NCBI GenBank assembly: GCA_903875575.1
Contig: CAIQWJ010000074.1
Location: 124,001-188,000, forward strand
Length of the DNA stretch: 64,000 bases
Direction of reading: 5' to 3'
Source of the DNA: an uncultured Acidobacteriia bacterium
GTDB lineage: Bacteria > Acidobacteriota > Terriglobia > Bryobacterales > Bryobacteraceae
This document shows, piece after piece, positions 59,319 to 64,000 of this stretch (the stretch's first letter is position 1; every line of letters begins with the position of its first letter). A program made the translations under genes and the position numbers. The notes below the pieces were generated by a model. It did not search any database. It had not been told where the DNA came from and was given only the letters and a program-made list of their open reading frames with translations.

Positions 59319-61198
59319 GCGCACCGCAAATAGTCGCCAATATCGCGGCGTTTGCACTCCAGATCGCCCTGGTGACGGGCGTGGGTGCGCTGTTCGCTCT
59401 GCTTCTGCGAAGACACGAGCCTCGCCTGCGTTTGGTCTTCTGGCAAGTACTGCTGGTCGCGTGCCTGGCCCTGCCGTGGATTCGCGGCTGGCGACAGGAG
59501 GTTGTTACAGCCACGGCACGCGTGGAAACGGAAGCCGTCGCGCCCATGGCGACCTTACCGATCGCACCTGCCCGCCGCCCGCTGCCGAGTACGGAAATCG
59601 CACTGAGCGTGTTGGCCGCCGGTGCGGCGCTGCGGCTGGGATGGCTGCTCCTCGGACTGTTCCGTCTGTCCGGATACCGCAGGCGGGGCCGTGCCACGCA
59701 ATTCATTCCCGGCGTTTCGGGCGTGGATGTGCTCCTTTCAGATGACGTCGCCGGACCGGTCACGTTTGGCTGGCGCAACCCGGTCGTACTGTTGCCGGAA
59801 AGCTTCCCCGCCATGCCCGCCGAGATGCGAGATGCCATCCTCTGCCACGAACTCACCCACGTGGAGCGCAAGGACTGGACGTTCGCCATGGCGGAGGAAC
59901 TCGTGCGTTCCGTGCTCTGGTTTCACCCCTGCATCTGGTGGCTGATCGCTGAAATCCAGTTGTCGCGCGAGCAAACGGTGGACCAGATGGTGATCGAAAT
60001 CACCCGGGCGCGTGGCCCTTACATCGACGCGCTTCTCATGATGGCGGGAGCCGCAGATTCGGGAACGCCGCGGCTCGATCTCGCCCCCGCACCCATGTTC
60101 CTGCGTCGGAGGCATCTCAAACGAAGGCTGCTGGAAGTGGCCGGGGAGTCCAATATGAAAAACCTTTCAAAGATTCGCCTGGCGTGTGCCGGCTGCGCAG
60201 CGGCGGTCATGCTGGCAGGTGTTTGCTGGCTCGCGACCGGTGCCTTTCCGCTGACAGCAGCACCACAGACCGTGAGCGACGCGGTGGGTGTCGCCGTGAA
60301 CGCCAGCGGGTTACCGCTGCTGCACAGGCCGTCGATGGCTTATCCGGCTGAGGCTTTGGCGAAAGGTATCCAGGGAACGGTCGTCGCGGAGTTGAAGCTC
60401 GACGCCCGGGGAGAAGTGAGCGATGCCTTGATTCTCAGCGGGCCGGAGGCCCTGCGCAGGAACGTGCTGCAGTCTGTCCTGACATGGCATTTCGATTCGT
60501 CTGTTGCCTCGACAGCGCGCACCGTAAGCATTGACTTTGCGAAGCCGGCCAATGCGGCGGATCCGGCGGTTCATCCGGCCCCGACCGCCGCCTTTGCCCC
60601 CGCAAACGGCCCGGCGTCCCGGCCGGCAACGCCCCGTCTGGTTCGCATTCTGGTCAGCGGTCTCTCGCAACAGGCGCAGGCAGCTCTTCTTGCCCGACTG
60701 CCGGTTCACGAGAGATCGGCCTGGTACCCGGGACTGCTCGCCTCGGTGGAAAAAGCCGCCAAAGACTTCGATTCCCATCTGAAAACGACCGTCTTCCTCA
60801 ACCGAGGTAACCAGCAGGAGGTCGCCCTGCTGATCGGCCCGGAAGCCGAGGGAGTTCCTCCACAACCAGCGCAGGCCCTGAACACTCCTGCTTCACCTCT
60901 GCCCGCGGGCGTTTACAGCGTGGGCAATGGCGTCCTGCAGCCGATGTTGATCAGCAAAGTGGATCCCCAGTATTCGGAAGAAGCCCGCAAGGCGACATTC
61001 AACGGCACCATGACGCTTTCGGTTGTGGTTGACACCGACGGGAAGGCGGAAAACGTTCAGGTTGTGCGCAGCCTCGGCATGGGCCTGGACGAAAAGGCGA
61101 TTGAGGCGGTTCGGCAGTGGGTGTTCAGACCGGGCACCTATCAGGGAGCACCCGTGCCCGTGCGGGCGATGCTCGAAGTGAATTTCCGCCTGTTGTAA
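59315..61198 (+). CDS. BlaR1/M56-family sensor protease with POTRA-like and TonB C-terminal domains, copy 1
   Basis: A 627-residue membrane protein overlapping blaI by 4 nt (ATGA). Residues 1-290 are the M56 part: membrane helices, and the zinc motif HELTH at 178-182 in CHELTHVERKDW, with the downstream SREQTVDQMVIE segment. After a further helix, a TonB-like domain lies at about 330-400 (LLHRPSMAYPAEALAKGIQG). A POTRA-like segment follows at about 440-500 (VRILVSGLSQQAQAALLARL) and a second TonB domain at about 540-627 (ISKVDPQYSEEARKATFNGT). The beta-lactam sensor domain of BlaR1 is absent, so the signal must differ. Confidence 0.9.
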   Translation: MSAPQIVANIAAFALQIALVTGVGALFALLLRRHEPRLRLVFWQVLLVACLALPWIRGWRQEVVTATARVETEAVAPMATLPIAPARRPLPSTEIALSVLAAGAALRLGWLLLGLFRLSGYRRRGRATQFIPGVSGVDVLLSDDVAGPVTFGWRNPVVLLPESFPAMPAEMRDAILCHELTHVERKDWTFAMAEELVRSVLWFHPCIWWLIAEIQLSREQTVDQMVIEITRARGPYIDALLMMAGAADSGTPRLDLAPAPMFLRRRHLKRRLLEVAGESNMKNLSKIRLACAGCAAAVMLAGVCWLATGAFPLTAAPQTVSDAVGVAVNASGLPLLHRPSMAYPAEALAKGIQGTVVAELKLDARGEVSDALILSGPEALRRNVLQSVLTWHFDSSVASTARTVSIDFAKPANAADPAVHPAPTAAFAPANGPASRPATPRLVRILVSGLSQQAQAALLARLPVHERSAWYPGLLASVEKAAKDFDSHLKTTVFLNRGNQQEVALLIGPEAEGVPPQPAQALNTPASPLPAGVYSVGNGVLQPMLISKVDPQYSEEARKATFNGTMTLSVVVDTDGKAENVQVVRSLGMGLDEKAIEAVRQWVFRPGTYQGAPVPVRAMLEVNFRLL

Positions 61199-61220
61199 CG
61201 CACTCTCCGGGAGAAACACT

Positions 61221-63614
61221 ATGGACACCGCACAAATCTGGAACAACGTCCTCGTCTATGGGGTACAGATCGGGCTGCTGGTCGGGATCGGCGCGGGGCT
61301 GCCTGCGCTGTTGCGACTCCGGGTTGCGCACGCGCGCCTGTTGTATTGGCAGTTCTTGCTGGTGGCGTGCCTCGCCTTGCCGTGGTTCCGGCCATGGCAG
61401 AGCGAAGTTGTGGCGGTCAACCCCGCAGCGGTTACATGGCTGCACCCCGCGAACGTGCAGATTGCTCCGCCGGTCGCGTCTTTCGTCATGCCGTCATTCC
61501 CCACCATCGCATTATGGCTGCTCGCGGCCGGCATGGCGGCACGCCTGGCCTCGCTCGCGCTCGGCTTGCTGAAACTATCCCGCTATCGCCGCCGCGGACA
61601 CGCGATTCCGTTGCCCGCGGAGTGGAGATCTACCGCCAGGCCCGCCCGGATTCTCGTTTCGGAAGAAGCTGCGGGACCCGTGACTTTCGGTTTCTTCCGC
61701 CCCGTGGTCTTGTTGCCATCGAGTTTCCCGGCTATGCCTGAGAGCATGCGCAACGCGATCCTGTTCCACGAACTGCTGCATGTGGAACGGCACGACTGGC
61801 TGTTCACGCTCGGCGAGGAAATCCTCCGTGCCGCGTTCTGGTTCCATCCCGCCGTCTGGTGGGTGTTGGGAGAAATTCAGTTGTCGCGCGAACAGACTGT
61901 GGACCAGGCAGTGATTGAAATGACGCAATCGCGCGACCCCTATGTGGACGCCCTGCTCGCCATGGCCGGTGTTCACCAGCCACTGGAGCTATCGCCCGCG
62001 CCGCTGTTCCTGCGCCGACGGCATTTGAGACAGAGAGTATTTGGAATTGTTCAGGAGGCGAGGACGAAGATGTCGAACACGAGAGTGAGACTGGCCCAGG
62101 TGGCGGCGGTCATGACGATTGCGCTGGCGGGCTGGTTCGTGACGGGTGCCATTCCCCTGCATGCGCAGCCGCAGGTGGTGACCGATGGACCAGGCGTTTC
62201 GGTGAATCTGAATGGTTCGCAATTGCTGCATCGCCCCGCAGTGATGTATCCAGCGGATGCGCTCTCGAAGGGAGTGGAAGGGACTATCGTGGCGCAGGTA
62301 CGGCTCGATTCGTCAGGCGAAGTGATTGACGCGGCGATTCTCAGCGGACCGGATGAATTACGCAGGAGCGTGCAGCAATGTGTATTGACGTGGCATTTTG
62401 ATCGGAGCGCGGGTTCGGCGGTGCGCGTGGTCAATATCGACTTCGTGAAGCCGTTCGCTGCGCCGTCTGCTGGTGACAACCTGAACAGCGCAAAGGCCGA
62501 GTTGCAGTCCGCGAATGACAGTTTGACAGCGGCACGACAGGTGCAAGCCCCGGCGACGCAACTTGAACAATTGAGTTCCCGTCAGGCAGCAGCAGATCAG
62601 ACCTACCAGAATCTATTGCGGCAGGCGCAAACGGCGCAGGCAGGCCAAGCGTTACTCCAGCGACCAGCCGCAGCGCCAAACGACCAGGCACTGGAACAGC
62701 AGTATGAGTTCCTGCGAAGCGCCGTGACGCAAGCACAGGAGCAGTTGGCAACAGCCCGGCAACAGCAGGCATCTCCGTTGCAGATTCAGAGTCGACAGTC
62801 CACGGTCGATGACGTGTATCGGAGATTAGTTGCCTTCAAGGAGGCAAACGCGGGCACACTGCCGGAATCCAGGATTGCCATCCAGCAGCAGGCGGTTGTG
62901 GGTTTCGTTCAGGACTTACTCGACAAAGCGCGGTATGACCTCGCACAGTCGCAGCAGCAACACGCAACACCGGAGCAGCTACGCCAGAACCAGAGCGTTG
63001 TTGATGACATCACCAGGAAACTGCAACTTGCTCAGGCCAACAGCGCCCAGATCCAGCGCTTCGCCGAATCCGGCATCATCGAACGGATCGAAGTCACGGG
63101 CCTGTCCGACTCCGCTAAAGCCGAACTTCTCGAACAACTGCCGGCCCATGTGGGCGACCCGTACTCGTTCGAGAAATTGCAACCCATTCAGGCAGCAGTC
63201 ACGCGATTCGACTCCCATCTGATCGTGGCCGTCAGCGGCAGACCAGGTGCCTACACGCTCAACATCCGCACGCAACAGCCGTCTGCCTTCACAACACCCG
63301 CAACTCCAGGCACTTTGCCGGCAGGCGCGGTCAGAGTAGGTGCTAATGTCCAGGCAGCGAACCTGATCAGTTCCCCCGCCCCCACCTATCCACCACTCGC
63401 GAAGATGGCGCGCCAGCAAGGCACCGTGACGCTGGAGGCGACCATCGGAAAAGACGGCACCATCCAGGACCTGAAAGTGATCTCCGGACCACCGCTGCTG
63501 ATCCCGGCTGCCATGGACGCCGTCAAGAAATGGGTTTACAAGCCGTGGCTGTTGAACGGCACACCAGTGGATGTCCTGACCACGATCGACATTCACTTCA
63601 CCCTCGCGCCATAG
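61221..63614 (+). CDS. BlaR1/M56-family sensor protease with coiled-coil, POTRA-like and TonB domains, copy 2
   Basis: A 797-residue paralogue of the preceding protein, 22 nt downstream. The M56 part has HELLH at 183-187 (FHELLHVERHDW). A TonB-like domain lies at about 334-400 (LLHRPAVMYPADALSKGVEG). Copy 2 has an inserted Gln/Ala-rich coiled coil at about 425-615 (QLEQLSSRQAAADQTYQNLL). Then come a POTRA-like domain at about 617-690 (IERIEVTGLSDSAKAELLEQ) and a TonB domain at about 713-797 (PAPTYPPLAKMARQQGTVTL). No penicillin-binding sensor domain is present. It probably senses an envelope signal and relays it to BlaI. Confidence 0.9.
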   Translation: MDTAQIWNNVLVYGVQIGLLVGIGAGLPALLRLRVAHARLLYWQFLLVACLALPWFRPWQSEVVAVNPAAVTWLHPANVQIAPPVASFVMPSFPTIALWLLAAGMAARLASLALGLLKLSRYRRRGHAIPLPAEWRSTARPARILVSEEAAGPVTFGFFRPVVLLPSSFPAMPESMRNAILFHELLHVERHDWLFTLGEEILRAAFWFHPAVWWVLGEIQLSREQTVDQAVIEMTQSRDPYVDALLAMAGVHQPLELSPAPLFLRRRHLRQRVFGIVQEARTKMSNTRVRLAQVAAVMTIALAGWFVTGAIPLHAQPQVVTDGPGVSVNLNGSQLLHRPAVMYPADALSKGVEGTIVAQVRLDSSGEVIDAAILSGPDELRRSVQQCVLTWHFDRSAGSAVRVVNIDFVKPFAAPSAGDNLNSAKAELQSANDSLTAARQVQAPATQLEQLSSRQAAADQTYQNLLRQAQTAQAGQALLQRPAAAPNDQALEQQYEFLRSAVTQAQEQLATARQQQASPLQIQSRQSTVDDVYRRLVAFKEANAGTLPESRIAIQQQAVVGFVQDLLDKARYDLAQSQQQHATPEQLRQNQSVVDDITRKLQLAQANSAQIQRFAESGIIERIEVTGLSDSAKAELLEQLPAHVGDPYSFEKLQPIQAAVTRFDSHLIVAVSGRPGAYTLNIRTQQPSAFTTPATPGTLPAGAVRVGANVQAANLISSPAPTYPPLAKMARQQGTVTLEATIGKDGTIQDLKVISGPPLLIPAAMDAVKKWVYKPWLLNGTPVDVLTTIDIHFTLAP

Positions 63615-63628
63615 CGATAATATTCGCA

Positions 63629-64000
63629 GTGCCGACATTCCGCTCCTTCGATCCGAATAACCCGGACGACGCGACTGCTTTTCGCGAACTCAACGAAGCC
63701 TGGATCATGCAATACTTCGCCCTCGAAGCGAAAGACCTGGAAGTCCTGGGCGACCCTGTGAAGTACATTCTCCGCCCCGGCGGGGAGATCGTCATGGCGA
63801 TGCTCGACAACCGCGCCGTCGGCTGCTGCGCTCTGCTGCCGATGTCCGATGGCGGCTTCGAGATCGGCAAAATGGCGGTGTCGGAAGGGTGCCGCGGCCA
63901 GGGGATCGGCAAGAAGCTGCTGGCATACGTCATAGAACGCGCCTGGCAACTCGGCGCAAAACGGCTCTATCTTGAAACCAACGCGAAGCTCCCCAACGCC
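63629..64000 (+). CDS. GNAT-family N-acetyltransferase (partial)
   Basis: The first 124 residues are inside the window, from GTG 63629. The GNAT acetyl-CoA site is clear: FEIGKMAVSEGCRGQGIGKK, followed by LLAYVIERAWQLGAKRLYLE. GNAT enzymes acetylate amines; the substrate is unknown. The start is 14 nt behind the second BlaR1-like gene, so it may be co-transcribed with it, though its job looks unrelated. The C-terminus is beyond the window. Confidence 0.92.
   Translation, partial: MPTFRSFDPNNPDDATAFRELNEAWIMQYFALEAKDLEVLGDPVKYILRPGGEIVMAMLDNRAVGCCALLPMSDGGFEIGKMAVSEGCRGQGIGKKLLAYVIERAWQLGAKRLYLETNAKLPNA

Noticed and set aside
1-64000. tRNA, rRNA, CRISPR, prophage or complete insertion sequence
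   Set aside because: Reading through the window I saw no cloverleaf, no rRNA-like stretch, no spaced repeats and no transposase or integrase; a tRNA or RNA search tool would be needed to exclude small genes fully.

Overview
The window looks like chromosome of an acidobacterium, most likely of the Solibacter/Bryobacter type. This is judged from gene content, not from a search: a bacterial microcompartment (BMC) locus, a large SBBP beta-propeller protein, BlaR1-like sensors carrying TonB-type C-terminal domains, an ATP-grasp/alpha-E/transglutaminase cluster, hopanoid synthesis, a B12-dependent ribonucleotide reductase, and a GC-rich, densely packed layout. I see no rRNA or tRNA gene, no CRISPR array, no complete insertion sequence and no prophage.

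Layout. 1-5193: a BMC locus in two divergent arms. The minus arm carries AckA, PduL, a tandem-domain shell protein, BMC-H, BMC-P and the first residues of a probable BMC aldehyde dehydrogenase cut by the window edge. The plus arm carries PduS and PduT. Both start around a 70-bp promoter region. 5215-6804: small hypothetical genes and remnants. 6914-9739: nrdJ with a tandem pair of probable NrdR boxes. 9906-10920: a small exported protein and a VapBC-like toxin-antitoxin pair. 10927-13874: ispH and shc, overlapping by 4 nt. 13940-24508: an oxidoreductase, an M48 peptidase, RecQ, a LysE-type exporter, a degenerate SGNH protein, a DUF3108 protein, a frameshifted polytopic membrane protein and MetY. 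24594-27431: a secreted beta-propeller protein. 27437-39056: seven genes of ATP-grasp, alpha-E, DUF2126 and transglutaminase-like modules, arranged as two parallel sets. 39168-46873: a membrane-bound PAS-LuxR regulator, a CzcCBA-type efflux operon and a pseudogene. 46959-51397: bamA with two Skp/OmpH paralogues. 51728-54318: DUF4149, rhomboid and a Tat-exported mannonate-dehydratase-like protein. 54533-57359: MgtE-like cytoplasmic domain, Nramp-like transporter and CyaY. 57452-57725: a possible structured RNA with a 26-residue ORF. 57759-64000: a lipoprotein, BlaI, two BlaR1-like sensors and the start of a GNAT gene.

How the genes fit together. The BMC would shell an aldehyde-producing pathway: the aldehyde dehydrogenase makes acyl-CoA, PduL makes acyl-phosphate, AckA makes ATP, and PduS/PduT move electrons or support a cofactor across the shell. 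The enzyme that defines the substrate lies outside the window. The ATP-grasp/transglutaminase cluster is the best candidate for an undescribed system: it has the parts for making and trimming a peptide or protein modification, with no known product. Other points of interest are three stacked copies of the pduL 3' end, an Nramp homologue with Mg-type substitutions next to an orphan MgtE regulatory domain, the BlaR1-POTRA-TonB sensors, and the small structured transcript at 57.5 kb.
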